Shown: positions 47,782 to 57,318, numbered from the stretch's first letter. The stretch is DNA of 64,000 bases from Spirosoma oryzicola (GCF_021233055.1 NZ_CP089538.1:2496501-2560500), one strand, 5' to 3'. Numbers and translations: made by a program. The notes: generated by a model from the sequence alone, not told the origin.

Positions 47782-48900
47782 TTACCAGGATTGAAGCTGC
47801 ATCCGACGCCAACCCTGCGTTGTTTTGTGGTAGAACCAGGTATCGTCCCAGGCGACGCAGCCGGGCTGACCGTTGGGATCGTTCGGCCCCGATGGGGTAT
47901 AACGATTCTCCAGTCGGAGCTGATCGAAGCCGTTCGCCGACTTGAGATGGAGTTTGGCCGTTGGGGTAGGGGTACCGATGCCTACGTTACCCGCGTCGTT
48001 GATACGCAACCGTTCGGGGTACTTGCCCGCATCCCAGCCGTAGATCACCAGCGCATCTTGGCCGGCCGGTTGGCCCATTTGCCAGACGGCGACGCCTGTT
48101 TGGTGAAACTGGATGAGTGCTCCTAAGCTACCATTCAGCCCGTGGGTGTTCTGAAAGTTAGCAATCAGGCCCGACGTGGGGTTATCCTTCTGGATATCCA
48201 ATGGTGCACCGGGGGCATTCGTACCAATGCCGAGTCGACCGCTACCGGTCAGACGCGCCAGTTCGACGCTGGTGGCTGGCGAAGAGCCGGCATAGAAAAC
48301 GTGACTGGCCCCGATCGAATCTACCTGATATCGTAACGCCCCGTCGTTGATGCCGAATCCATAAAATTGATGGTCATTATTGGCCGACTGGTTGAGCACG
48401 ATCTTGCGATTGAGCACCGCATTACCCAGTCGAAAGGAGTTGGTATACGTGTCGATCAGGATCTGGTACGCAACCGACTGACCCCAGGGGTGGTATTTGA
48501 GCTGACCGTCGGTGTCGACGCCCACCTGGTCGATCCGGAAGCCCGGCAGGTGAAATTCCATAAACGCCGGACCTCCGTTGGTGCCTTGCACCTGCAACCC
48601 TTGCACTTCGGCAAACTGGACTCCACCCAGCGCCGTATTATTGGGCGTGCGTGTTTTAAAGGTCGAGCCGCCCCGAAACTCGGTCATGCCCGTTCGGTAC
48701 ACACCGTCGCTGTTTGCGCCACCCGGCGTACCGTCGCTGATCTTGAACCATGTGCTCAGGTTGTTGTTGGCCGCATCGCGTACCCAGCGAACCACGGTCT
48801 TCAGGATAAAGCGGACAACGCTTGCGTCATTACGCCGTTTGGTATTATCGGGCAAATTGGAGTCGATCTGACTCTCGATGCCGGTCGAGTCAATAGCCAT
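47782..48900 (-). CDS. Tail fibre-like protein
   Basis: A 372-residue protein. The N-terminus carries an IDSNLPDNTKRRNDASVVRFILKTVV motif, similar to that of the beta-helix fibre at 7485 and probably a particle-attachment element. The middle is Gly/Asn-rich and the C-terminal half contains two GxLGIGTxxPxxxLxI/L repeats (GRLGIGTNAPGAPLDIQ and GNVGIGTPTPTAKLHLK), typical of trimeric beta-helical fibres. It ends in a Trp-rich tip (WDDTWFYHKTTQGWRRMQLQSW). The start overlaps the previous stop (TAATG). Confidence 0.7.
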   Translation of the reverse strand: MAIDSTGIESQIDSNLPDNTKRRNDASVVRFILKTVVRWVRDAANNNLSTWFKISDGTPGGANSDGVYRTGMTEFRGGSTFKTRTPNNTALGGVQFAEVQGLQVQGTNGGPAFMEFHLPGFRIDQVGVDTDGQLKYHPWGQSVAYQILIDTYTNSFRLGNAVLNRKIVLNQSANNDHQFYGFGINDGALRYQVDSIGASHVFYAGSSPATSVELARLTGSGRLGIGTNAPGAPLDIQKDNPTSGLIANFQNTHGLNGSLGALIQFHQTGVAVWQMGQPAGQDALVIYGWDAGKYPERLRINDAGNVGIGTPTPTAKLHLKSANGFDQLRLENRYTPSGPNDPNGQPGCVAWDDTWFYHKTTQGWRRMQLQSW

Positions 48901-49454
48901 TATGAATCAAAAGAAAGGTTGAATGAATAATCAAAACCGGCATCGGGGAACAGCGTGGCCAGGTCAATGGTGGGCAGCGCCCAGGCCGGATGCCAGTCAC
49001 GTCCCGAGAAGGTGAGTTTACTGCTTTGGCCCGTGGCGATCGAGCGGTTGAAGGTATAGCGCAGGCCCGTTTCCGGATTGCCCAGCAGCCAGCACTGCTC
49101 GTCGATCTGCCGAATTAAGGCCACCCACCGGCATTGGCTATACTTGTACTGCCAGGCCATCAGTTCGGGGTGCGAAGTGGGGAGCGTCGCTTCCAGGCTA
49201 AGCACGTAGCCGCCATCGGAATCGGCTTCGCCAAATTGACACATGCCCACCCCAAACTGCAGACGGTGCACCAGCGCACCTGGTTTGATCAGCAGGTTAG
49301 CAACTCCCACCTGGTGGGTTACGCCGGAAGGAAACTGATCTGGGTCGAGCACGTCGACGACGTCCTGCAGGGCAATCAGCAGCACGTGCGTGACGATGCC
49401 AACGGAGGAGCGCCCCTCCAGGCTTGGGCCGATGGGCGAGTCCTGTACGATCAT
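48900..49454 (-). CDS. Tail-associated protein, unknown family
   Basis: A 184-residue beta-rich protein (QVGVANLLIKPGALVHRLQFGVGMCQFG...ALPTIDLATLFPDAGFDYSFNLSFDS). It shares its stop with the fibre start (TAATG) and lies just upstream of a hairpin. The tail-tip or fibre-base role is suggested only by position and composition. Confidence 0.5.
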   Translation of the reverse strand: MIVQDSPIGPSLEGRSSVGIVTHVLLIALQDVVDVLDPDQFPSGVTHQVGVANLLIKPGALVHRLQFGVGMCQFGEADSDGGYVLSLEATLPTSHPELMAWQYKYSQCRWVALIRQIDEQCWLLGNPETGLRYTFNRSIATGQSSKLTFSGRDWHPAWALPTIDLATLFPDAGFDYSFNLSFDS

Positions 49455-49525
49455 GCCCCAAAAGTCGCCGAAATTGCTCCCAAAAAATAGGACGGATTTT
49501 AGGGCTTTTTTGAGCGCTATAAAAA

Positions 49526-49567
49526 CAGAAAAACCGCCTTACAGCGGTTTCTAAAGCGGTTTTTCTG
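49526..49567 (-). terminator. Hairpin between the tape-measure side and fibre genes
   Basis: Arms CAGAAAAACCGC (49526-49537) and GCGGTTTTTCTG (49556-49567) with an alternative inner ACCGC/GCGGT stem. The A run in the left arm gives U-rich RNA on the minus strand. It may attenuate transcription into the fibre genes. Confidence 0.65.
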
Positions 49568-49579
49568 GAAAGTTTTTAC

Positions 49580-50110
49580 CTACGAAATGGCGAAAATTAC
49601 CGACGAGTTTCCCAATTCGCCGACGACTTGCCGAATACTACCGACATCTTTCCGAAAAATTTTTGTGCGTTGACGCTCTTTTTTCGACTCAAAATCGCGC
49701 CAGATCTTCCAGGCCGTGTCCGCCGTCAGCTCATCGTCGTTAATCTGGTGAATTTCCAGAAACTTCTTCACCGCCTGCATCTGGTTGCCGGTCGCGTAGT
49801 GGTAGCCGGTCACGAAGGTGATCAGCGTATCGCGGAAGTGGCGGTCGAGCGCCATCTGCAGCGACTTAACATTGTGCTTGGGTAAACTTAGAAACTTGGT
49901 TTCGGTGGGGTATTGGAAAATCAGGATCGGCCCGGTTGGCATCTGAAAGCTGGTGGTCATGAGCGGGTCCTTCACGAGTGCCAGGCTGAGCATATCGCCC
50001 AGGAAGGTCATCTTACGTACACTGATTTCATTGGTTGAGCCGGTACCGTAGCGAGTAACAATAAATTTTTGAATGTGTGATTTTACGGGAAGTACTACTG
50101 GGATGTTCAT
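49580..50110 (-). CDS. Phage protein, unknown function
   Basis: A 176-residue, basic, mixed alpha/beta protein (PVVLPVKSHIQKFIVTRYGTGSTNEISVRKMTFLGDMLSLALVKDP). The C-terminal third is helical and Lys/Arg-rich. It follows the tape-measure gene by 75 AT-rich bases and ends at a hairpin. It resembles nothing I can name and does not look structural; it might be a regulator or nucleic-acid-binding protein. Confidence 0.45.
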   Translation of the reverse strand: MNIPVVLPVKSHIQKFIVTRYGTGSTNEISVRKMTFLGDMLSLALVKDPLMTTSFQMPTGPILIFQYPTETKFLSLPKHNVKSLQMALDRHFRDTLITFVTGYHYATGNQMQAVKKFLEIHQINDDELTADTAWKIWRDFESKKERQRTKIFRKDVGSIRQVVGELGNSSVIFAIS

Positions 50111-50185
50111 CGTTTTTTGGAAGAGGTTCTAAATGTACAAAATTGATGTAACTCTTAACAGCTTTTAGTAGGTAGTTATGACCAT

Positions 50186-53100
50186 TTATTTCAGTTGTGA
50201 AATAGCCGAATACAACTGATCCAACCGGCCCGCCTGGTTGGTTCCATACACCGCTCCTTCGACACCCCGAGTGGCTCCTTCGACGCCCCGCACGGCCCCT
50301 TCCACGGCATTGATACTGCCCTTCAAATTCCCCACCTGGTAGGCCATGCCATCGAGCGCCGACTTGTTGGTGACGGCCAGGTTGCCCAGCTCCTGCTTGG
50401 TGGTGGTGGCCACCTGATCCAGACTCGCTTCGAGCCGATTCGTCAGCTCATCCAGCGCCACCAGCACGTCGACGCTCAGCTTGTCCATCTTCGCGTTGAG
50501 GCTCGTATTGAGTGAGCGCAGGTTGAGGGCGATCGTCAGCGTTTGGGTCTGCAGATTGGCCTGGGTGTTTTTATCCAGGTTGATCAGCGCCGTTTCCATC
50601 TTGTCAGTCAGCGTCGAGAGTGCCAGATCGATCAGCTTCGCCAGAGCCGCCATGGCATCGACGTTATTCTTATCCGCTGTCTCGATCGCTTCGCCAATAT
50701 CCGCTAAGAGGTCGAGCTGATCCTGGGCCATCTGGGCGGCTTTTTTGGCCTGCTCTTCGGCGGCTCCCGTAGCCGCTGCCGCTTCCCCGGTACCGTTGGC
50801 ATCACCGGCGTCGCCCGAGGTGGGGCCATCGTAGGCAGATACCGACGCATCAATGGCCGCCTGGGCTTCGGCTTCGGCTTTGCGGGCTTCTTCTTCCGCC
50901 TGACGTGCGGCTTCTTCCGCTTCCCGTTTGGCTTTCTTGGAGCCGAACAGCATCATCCGCTTTTCGTAGTAGGGCGTTTCGGCAATGGTACCGATCCCTT
51001 TCCAGCTGCTGCCACCCACGCCACCCTGGGCGTAGGCGATTTTTTCGCCACCCCGGTAGAGTGATGAATACAGCAGCCGATCGACAACGCCCTTGTTGTT
51101 GGCGTAAGTGTTGCGGCTCAGGATCATGAACGGTTCGCCGTCTTCAGCTTCGCCCACTTCCCGGCCGCTTTGGCGATCGATCATGGCGATGCCCCGTTCG
51201 CCGTACTGACTACCGTGCCGGGAGCCCCGCATAATACCGGCGTTACGGAAGTAGCTCTGGCCACCCTTACCAAACATCTGTCCGGCGTAATCTGAGTAGC
51301 TACCGCCATCCGATCCGATCTGGCCCATACCCCCATCCCGGAACGCCGGAGCGGGCTGGTTCTTGATTTTCGCCACCTGGATAGCGGTCAGACCAGCGAT
51401 GATTCCGGCGAACACTAAGTTGACCGGGAAGATCCCCGAGGCCAGGGCTTTCAGGGCAGCCTGAGCGCCGGAGATGATCGCTGTGGCGACCTGAGCCCGC
51501 TTATCCGCTTCCCATTTTTGCTTCGCCAGATCCTTTTCTTTGGCCGCTCCATCTTTTCGGATGGCATCAGCCTCTTTCTCAAATTCAGTACGGATGTCCG
51601 ATTTGGATTCGGCCAGCTTCTCCTCAATTTCTTTGATGGCATCGGCCGAATCGCCGGCGGCTTCCTTTTCCTTCTCGGCCTGCTCTTCGGCGGCTTTGAT
51701 GGCATCATCCAGGCGTTTTTCTGAATCCGCCAGCTTTTGCTCGGTTTCTTTTTTGCTGGCTGCGATCTCTTTGTCGAGCCGCTCTTGGGTCATTTTGGTG
51801 AGGAAGTTGACCGACTCGGTCGCAATGTTGGCTACCATTTCGTACTTAGCCATGTTCTCCGACATGCGCGTCTGCCAGGCCGCTTTCTCCCCAGCGACAA
51901 TATTAGCCGACTGCTCGGCGAATGCCTGAAAGTCGCCCTGCAGCAGCCCCTTGAACGCACTCGAAAAAGCCTCGTACCGCTGGCGCTTTTGGTTGACGGC
52001 TTCGGTATCGATGGCCGTCACGTCGTTGGTGTGCTGAATCACACTCGACTTCACATCCGCCAGGTACTTATCGTTGATCGCCTTCTGAGTCTGGGTTTTA
52101 TGCTCCTGACTCATGTTGCTCTCCTCGATCCGGCGCAGCTCGTCATCCCGCTCCTGACGCATGTTCTCGCGCAGGAACTCGTACTCCTTATCCAGCCGCT
52201 GTTTTTTGATCGACAACAGCTTGGTGGCATTGGTGCCGGCCTGCAGCTCCTTAAGATCGTACTGGGCCATTTCAGCGGCCTGTTCCGCCGATCGCATGGC
52301 TTTGTTGGCTTCGATTTCTTTGTTGCGGAACTCGGTAGCGATCCGGCTCAGATCGTTTTTGTACGTCTGATCCAGGGCCTTCAGCAACTGGGCTTTCTGG
52401 GTTTCATCGGCGATCTCCTTATCGATCCGGGCTTTCTCTTTTTCGTACTTGAACAGGGCATCGAGCTCCTTCCGGCGCTTCTCATCGGTTTCCAGCGAGA
52501 GCTGATAATCCCGCATCATGTCGAGTGCCTTTTGCTGATCAGCCCGGATCTTCTCGACGTGCTTGAGATTGACTTCGTCCAGCTCGGCTTTGAGCTGGGC
52601 ATCGAGCGCTTTGATGGCGAGGTTTTTGTCCACTTCACTCGCTTTGGATGCCTGAATAGCAGCTACTTCCTGCTCATGCTTCCACTGGAGTTTCGCCCGC
52701 TCTCGCTCGGTTTCATCTTTGATGGCTTCGATCTGGGCTTCCCGGCGTTTTTTGTAGGCTTCTTCGGTATCCTTGCGGGTGTCTTCGGCTAGTTTCTCCC
52801 GGGCTTTTTGGGCCTGCTCGGCTTTCTGAGCGAGCGTTTTCTGATCTTCCAGCACTTCCAGTTGCCCCGTTTGGGCCGCTCCCTGCACGGAAGCCGTTTT
52901 CTTGTCGTCGACGAGCTTTTTGTGGGACTCCAGCTGCTTGGGATGCTCAGCGGCCATCGTGTCGGAGTAGCCCTTGCTGAAGCCGGCCGCTACTTTCTTA
53001 CCTCCCTCAAACATGATGGTGGCCGCTTCGGCGAAGTTCAGTCCCTTCAGCGCTTCCCACATTCGGCCCAGTTCGACCGTGGCGACTTTCATGGCTTCGA

Positions 53101-55513
53101 AGAGTCCATTCACGCCCGCCCGGACGGTAACAGAGTTATTATAAAGCGCCATGAAACCAGCCGCCAGTAGGGCGACCACGGTGATGACGGCCGCCATGGG
53201 GTTCATCGACATGGCCGTGTTCAGCAGGCGCTGCGCAACGGCCGATGCTTCCTTCGATACAGTGGCGATTTTCTCAGCAGCCGCCAGTCGTAACGTATTG
53301 GCTTCCGCCAGGATCGTCTGGGCGTTAAAGGTCACCAGAGCAACGCCCAGGGCGATAAACGATTCTTTGTTTTCACTCAAAAAGGCCGGTACCGCCCGAA
53401 TGATATCGACGAAACTGACGAAGCCAGTCACTGATTTAGTCAACATGGGTAGCAGCACCCCGCCGGCATCGACGGCCAGGGCCATCATGCTCTTTTTGGC
53501 TTTGTCGACTTCAGCGGCAGCGGTCGAATTCATCTTGTTGAATTCGTTCTGCAGACTGGTGGCCTGCTTGAGCGCCGGGTTGGCTAGTAGCTGCTCCTGG
53601 GTCTGCTTGTTAGTCGCCTTCGATAAATCGGTAACGAGTTTAGTGGCTTCGGCTGAGTAGAAGCCCAGCTTCTTCATCTCTTCGGCGATCTGGGCGTCGG
53701 ATAGCCCTTTGAAGGAATTTGCCAGGCGAATGAAAAACTCGTTCGGATTCGACTTGATTAGCTTCTCCAGCTCGTCTTTGGATAGGCCGAGTTTTTTGGC
53801 GAACGTGTCGGTTGACTTGCCCACTTGCTCCAGGGCCGCGTTGTAAATGCCTTTCATGGCATTAGCCGCAATCTCCTGTTTTTGTCGTACCATGTCGGTC
53901 TGATCTTTCAGCAACGACATGACCTTAGTGGCTTCCTGAGACTTGATGCCCAGATCGTCGAGTCGTTTGGCGACCAGATCAGCGGGTAGTCCTTTGAGCG
54001 ACTCGGCCAGCTTGAGCAAAAATTCGTTCGGATTGGTGTTGATGAGCTCTTTCATCTCAGCCTCCGAAATGTGCAGCTGATCCGCAAAGAGCGCAGTTGC
54101 TTTGGCGGCTCCCAGCAGGATGTTGGATAGACCGCCGGCTGATATCTCGGCCGAGAGCCCCAGTTCCTGGAAAGCAGCGCCCAGGCCCATGGTCTGGGTG
54201 ATCTGGGGGGATAGATCGCCGAGTTGGCCCATCCGCTGGGTGAAGTCGGCCACGACTGGAGCGGTGGCGGAGCCGGCGGCTCCCAGTTCATTGAGGGCCG
54301 ATCCGATGTCGTTAATGGCATCGCCGGCCTTCATGTCTTTGGTTTCTTTGAAGAGTTTCTGCAGCGCTCCGATCTCTTTGGCCGCTTCTTCAGCTCCGCC
54401 CGAAAACTCATCCCCTAATGCCACGACCGCCATGTCGACAGATTTGACAAAACCCAGCAGCTCATCGTTGGCCACGCCGAGCTGGCCACCGATCTGGGCG
54501 ATGGTCATCAGGTCTTCTTTGGTGGTTCGGGTGTCAATTTTATCCAGCTCACCAGCCAGGGCTTTGACCTGCTCCGAACTCTGGCCCGTCGCTTTTTCCA
54601 CCCCGCCCATGGCATCGCTGAGCTTGAGCGCATCGGTGATTCCCTGCTTGAAAAACGAGAAGACTTCTTCAACAACGCGCATCAACGAGAAGGCACCAAC
54701 CAGCCCCACTACGGTGTCCTGGATACGTTTCCAGCGCCCGGGCTGTTGCTCCAGCGTCGTGTTGAGCTGCTTGTTGACGGCGTCCTGTTTTTCGACGGCC
54801 GCTGCGTGTTCTTTCGTACCGGGTACGAGCTGCTCGATCTCATCGCCTAGCTGCTTGGAGATCACCTGAAGCTGCTTGACAGTCAGGGTGGCCCGTTTGT
54901 TTTCGTCGTCCCAGTCGCCAATCGTGGCAATGACCTGCTTGGCCGTCGTATTGAGCTGTTTGTTGACGGCGTCCTGTTTTTCGACGGCCGCTGTGTGCTC
55001 TTTGGTACCAGGCACCAGCTGCTCGATCTCATCGCCCAGCGCGGCTGCTACTTCCCGGAGCTGCTTTACGGTGAGTGCCGATCGCTTGTTTTCATCATCC
55101 CAGTCGGCCACCGAAGCCGTGACTTTGATAATCTCGGGAATGAGCGCTTTGTAGTCGGCCCGGAGCTCAGTGATGCGGCCATTGACTTCCCTGAGACGAG
55201 CGGATTTGGCCGCGTACTCATCGGTACCGGCGGTCATATCCTTCATCTCTTTGACGATGCTCTTGGCTTCTTTTTCGAGCTGATTGAGCGTCAGTGCCGA
55301 TGTGCCGATCTCCTGCCGGAGTGCCTTCTGGGCATCCGCATTGCGACCGATTTCTTTGTATAGATCAGCCCACTCCTTGGTCCCCTTGGGCGCTTCCTTT
55401 AGTGCCCGCTCCAGCTGCTTGGCCTCGACTTCCAGCAGATTCAGTTGGTTGCGGGCCTGATCGCCCTGGATATCCAGAGTAATAGTGACCTTTTCGTTGT
55501 TATTAAATGCCAT
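50186..55513 (-). CDS. Tail tape-measure protein (1775 residues)
   Basis: The ATG at 55513 (MAFNNNEKVTITLDIQGDQ) is the natural start; the longer frame only reads into the terminator region. The N-terminal about 270 residues contain repeats of a helical hairpin ((L/T)NQLEKEAK or TVKQL...GTKEH...VNKQL), including a 63-residue tandem duplication. At 300-620 is a TP901-type tape-measure core (TIAQIGGQLGVANDELLGFVKSVD; a second internal repeat NPNEFLLKLAESLKGL / NPNEFFIRLANSFKGL). Hydrophobic segments at about 730-800, then very long coiled coil. It determines tail length. Confidence 0.9.
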   Translation of the reverse strand: MAFNNNEKVTITLDIQGDQARNQLNLLEVEAKQLERALKEAPKGTKEWADLYKEIGRNADAQKALRQEIGTSALTLNQLEKEAKSIVKEMKDMTAGTDEYAAKSARLREVNGRITELRADYKALIPEIIKVTASVADWDDENKRSALTVKQLREVAAALGDEIEQLVPGTKEHTAAVEKQDAVNKQLNTTAKQVIATIGDWDDENKRATLTVKQLQVISKQLGDEIEQLVPGTKEHAAAVEKQDAVNKQLNTTLEQQPGRWKRIQDTVVGLVGAFSLMRVVEEVFSFFKQGITDALKLSDAMGGVEKATGQSSEQVKALAGELDKIDTRTTKEDLMTIAQIGGQLGVANDELLGFVKSVDMAVVALGDEFSGGAEEAAKEIGALQKLFKETKDMKAGDAINDIGSALNELGAAGSATAPVVADFTQRMGQLGDLSPQITQTMGLGAAFQELGLSAEISAGGLSNILLGAAKATALFADQLHISEAEMKELINTNPNEFLLKLAESLKGLPADLVAKRLDDLGIKSQEATKVMSLLKDQTDMVRQKQEIAANAMKGIYNAALEQVGKSTDTFAKKLGLSKDELEKLIKSNPNEFFIRLANSFKGLSDAQIAEEMKKLGFYSAEATKLVTDLSKATNKQTQEQLLANPALKQATSLQNEFNKMNSTAAAEVDKAKKSMMALAVDAGGVLLPMLTKSVTGFVSFVDIIRAVPAFLSENKESFIALGVALVTFNAQTILAEANTLRLAAAEKIATVSKEASAVAQRLLNTAMSMNPMAAVITVVALLAAGFMALYNNSVTVRAGVNGLFEAMKVATVELGRMWEALKGLNFAEAATIMFEGGKKVAAGFSKGYSDTMAAEHPKQLESHKKLVDDKKTASVQGAAQTGQLEVLEDQKTLAQKAEQAQKAREKLAEDTRKDTEEAYKKRREAQIEAIKDETERERAKLQWKHEQEVAAIQASKASEVDKNLAIKALDAQLKAELDEVNLKHVEKIRADQQKALDMMRDYQLSLETDEKRRKELDALFKYEKEKARIDKEIADETQKAQLLKALDQTYKNDLSRIATEFRNKEIEANKAMRSAEQAAEMAQYDLKELQAGTNATKLLSIKKQRLDKEYEFLRENMRQERDDELRRIEESNMSQEHKTQTQKAINDKYLADVKSSVIQHTNDVTAIDTEAVNQKRQRYEAFSSAFKGLLQGDFQAFAEQSANIVAGEKAAWQTRMSENMAKYEMVANIATESVNFLTKMTQERLDKEIAASKKETEQKLADSEKRLDDAIKAAEEQAEKEKEAAGDSADAIKEIEEKLAESKSDIRTEFEKEADAIRKDGAAKEKDLAKQKWEADKRAQVATAIISGAQAALKALASGIFPVNLVFAGIIAGLTAIQVAKIKNQPAPAFRDGGMGQIGSDGGSYSDYAGQMFGKGGQSYFRNAGIMRGSRHGSQYGERGIAMIDRQSGREVGEAEDGEPFMILSRNTYANNKGVVDRLLYSSLYRGGEKIAYAQGGVGGSSWKGIGTIAETPYYEKRMMLFGSKKAKREAEEAARQAEEEARKAEAEAQAAIDASVSAYDGPTSGDAGDANGTGEAAAATGAAEEQAKKAAQMAQDQLDLLADIGEAIETADKNNVDAMAALAKLIDLALSTLTDKMETALINLDKNTQANLQTQTLTIALNLRSLNTSLNAKMDKLSVDVLVALDELTNRLEASLDQVATTTKQELGNLAVTNKSALDGMAYQVGNLKGSINAVEGAVRGVEGATRGVEGAVYGTNQAGRLDQLYSAISQLK
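54751..55099 (-). repeat. 189-bp tandem duplication inside the tape-measure gene
   Basis: Two adjoining copies of a 63-codon unit, each containing the phrase GDEIEQLVPGTKEH followed by AAVEKQDAVNKQLNT (with T or A at one place), retain high nucleotide identity for about 90 bases at their ends. Tape-measure genes lengthen by in-frame duplications; this one looks recent. Confidence 0.75.
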
Positions 55514-55577
55514 ATCCAAACGCGCTGAGTGCGCCGGATAGCAAAAGAATCGATGTTTTTGGGGGATAATAGGACAC

Positions 55578-55608
55578 AAAAAAGCATCGCTGTGGCGATG
55601 CCTTTTTT
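55578..55608 (-). terminator. Terminator after the HNH gene
   Basis: A run AAAAAA, stem GCATCGC/GCGATGC with a tiny loop, and T6 on the other side; on the minus strand it follows the HNH stop by 8 bases and precedes the tape-measure gene. Confidence 0.85.
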
Positions 55609-55615
55609 AATTAAG

Positions 55616-56356
55616 CTACCTAAGTTTTTCAGAAAACTCTTCGTAACGAGCACCACGACATTTGAAGCATATACCTGCTTGTACGTGATTGAATTCAGGC
55701 ATGTATCCTGTCCCCCCACACCGGCTACAGGTCGTTAATTCCATTTCTAGCTTATTTCCGTCTTTGTCAAAAACTGGAATTTTCAATTTGCCGTGTGTTT
55801 CTAGGTGGCAGTCTGAACAATAAGTAATTAATGCTTCGTTTGGGTACTCCCAAGCTTTTGCTCCTATCAGATAATAATGATGGTGAATATTTAAGTTTTT
55901 AGCGTAATGCCAATTTATGCGCTGTGGATTTGTTTGTGCGATGGCTCGAATGTCTTCGCTTGTTAATCCGTATTCATTATTGCTTAAACTGTCGATAATT
56001 GGTTTTACTGTAAACAGTGCCTGTAATATTATACTATCTTGATTACTGATTGTGAAAGCTGCATAACCTCTCTTTTCTCCTTTCTTTCTGCCTTTGGGTA
56101 CCTTCTTTAGAGCCTTGTCGCAATAGTATAGCCTTTTTTGGACGGATGAGATTTGAATGCTTGAAACCATACTATTGCCCTGAGGTACTTGTACTAGACT
56201 GGATTGAAATGAATTGATCTCAAAGTTGTCTAGTAGATATTTTTTATTAAAACAGGATTGGCATACTTGTCCATCCCGAGTGAGAATATCCTCTCTTTTG
56301 TGTTTCCACTCTAAAGAGCGCAGCTCAGATTGGTATTCTTCTTTTGTTTTTATCAC
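55616..56356 (-). CDS. HNH homing-type endonuclease with extra zinc ribbon
   Basis: A 246-residue protein encoded by clearly AT-rich DNA. The HNH core is split: DGQVCQSC near 29-36, then NIHHHYYLIGAKAWEYPNEALITYCSDCHLETHG at about 170-203. The C-terminal CSRCGGTG and CFKCRGARYEEF form a DnaJ-type zinc ribbon. It sits between a methylase and the tape-measure gene with its own terminators on both sides, as expected for a free-standing homing endonuclease. The N-terminus is helical. Confidence 0.75.
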   Translation of the reverse strand: MIKTKEEYQSELRSLEWKHKREDILTRDGQVCQSCFNKKYLLDNFEINSFQSSLVQVPQGNSMVSSIQISSVQKRLYYCDKALKKVPKGRKKGEKRGYAAFTISNQDSIILQALFTVKPIIDSLSNNEYGLTSEDIRAIAQTNPQRINWHYAKNLNIHHHYYLIGAKAWEYPNEALITYCSDCHLETHGKLKIPVFDKDGNKLEMELTTCSRCGGTGYMPEFNHVQAGICFKCRGARYEEFSEKLR

Positions 56357-56372
56357 ATTCTTTTTGATACAG

Positions 56373-56415
56373 TAGATAATGAGAAAGTCATCATGATGTG
56401 TTTTCTCATTATCTA
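56373..56415. terminator. Long hairpin between methylase and HNH genes
   Basis: Perfect 14-base arms TAGATAATGAGAAA and TTTCTCATTATCTA with a loop of about 15 bases in an AT-rich spacer. It marks one edge of the AT-rich HNH insertion. Confidence 0.65.
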
Positions 56416-56428
56416 ATGACTTGAAATG

Positions 56429-57232
56429 TTAGTAGTTCCAGGTCAGGCATTCGACCTTTTGTCTTTTCTCTTTCCAGCGCCCGTCGACAGCTAGTGTTTT
56501 AACGATAGTCTCATGTTGCCAGCCTAGTCGCTCCCGATACGCCAGCAGTTGGGCTTCGGGATAGCTGCTTAGGAGAAATTTGCCTTTCATGGTTGCGCAG
56601 ATTTCCAGCAACTGCTGAAAGTCTTCAGCTGTATAGCCTTTGTAGTGGCCCTGATCAGAGCTGACATATGGCGGGTCGAGATAGAAGAAAGTGTCCGGTG
56701 AATCATACGTCTTTATCACTTTCAGCACGTCGTACGACTCAATGGTGACCCGTTTCAGTCTCTCTTGATAGGCTTCGGTGAGCAGCTTCTTTCTGTTGAA
56801 CATTCTTAATGGCTCAGTCCCTTTTCGGTCATAGGCAAAGCCCGATCCAATCGTTTTACTGAATGACATATTGGCTTGTAGCCAGACGGCCCAGGCCATT
56901 CGAATCGTGTCATTAATTTCGACTTCGCCCGACTTGTATTCTGCGTTGCTTTCCCGATGCTGAAGCCGGCTGTGAAACGTTTCATCAATCAGCGGCTGTA
57001 GCTCATCAAAGTCGTACTTAAGCACTTTATAAAAGGTGATCAGCCGGTTGCTGATGTCGTTGATAACCTCATGGGGGCTTTGCGGCTTGGCCCAGAAGAC
57101 GGCACCCCCGCCAAAGAAAGGTTCGATATAGGTGCGATGCGTCGGGATTTTGGGTAAAATATGTTTCAGCATCATCTGCTTGCCCCCATAATAGCTTATG
57201 GGGGTTTTGAGCAATGGTTTAACCGGATTCAT
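56429..57232 (-). CDS. DNA adenine N6-methyltransferase, D12 class
   Basis: A 267-residue Dam-type methylase. SAM-binding motif I regions are SYYGGKQMMLKHIL (13-26) and EPFFGGGAVFWAK (37-49). The catalytic DPPY is at 186-189. A target-recognition region lies between, with the usual Asn/Asp-rich START (NDISNRLITFYKVLK). D12 methylases modify adenine in short palindromes and in phages protect DNA from host restriction. Its position among virion genes suggests late expression. Confidence 0.9.
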   Translation of the reverse strand: MNPVKPLLKTPISYYGGKQMMLKHILPKIPTHRTYIEPFFGGGAVFWAKPQSPHEVINDISNRLITFYKVLKYDFDELQPLIDETFHSRLQHRESNAEYKSGEVEINDTIRMAWAVWLQANMSFSKTIGSGFAYDRKGTEPLRMFNRKKLLTEAYQERLKRVTIESYDVLKVIKTYDSPDTFFYLDPPYVSSDQGHYKGYTAEDFQQLLEICATMKGKFLLSSYPEAQLLAYRERLGWQHETIVKTLAVDGRWKEKRQKVECLTWNY

Positions 57233-57293
57233 AACGTTGAGTAGTATTCACCCGCAAATTGGTGCGCTTCTGATTCGTCCTAAAGGACATTTT

Positions 57294-57318
57294 TTTGTAC
57301 CCCCGCTTCGTATATTTG
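57294..57318 (+). promoter_or_regulatory. Promoter candidate for plus-strand gene pair
   Basis: TATATTTG at 57311-57318 matches the Bacteroidota -7 consensus, 47 bases before the ATG at 57365. TTTG at 57294 would be the -33 element, but the 13-base spacing is shorter than usual. Confidence 0.4.

Noticed and set aside
48367..48930. Plus-strand frame of 187 residues opposite the fibre gene
   Set aside because: Antisense shadow of the well-supported minus-strand fibre gene.
52000..52792. Long plus-strand frames opposite the tape-measure gene (for example 351 residues at 51737-52792)
   Set aside because: They are antisense shadows of the coiled-coil coding sequence, Leu/Phe-rich and without start signals or neighbours.
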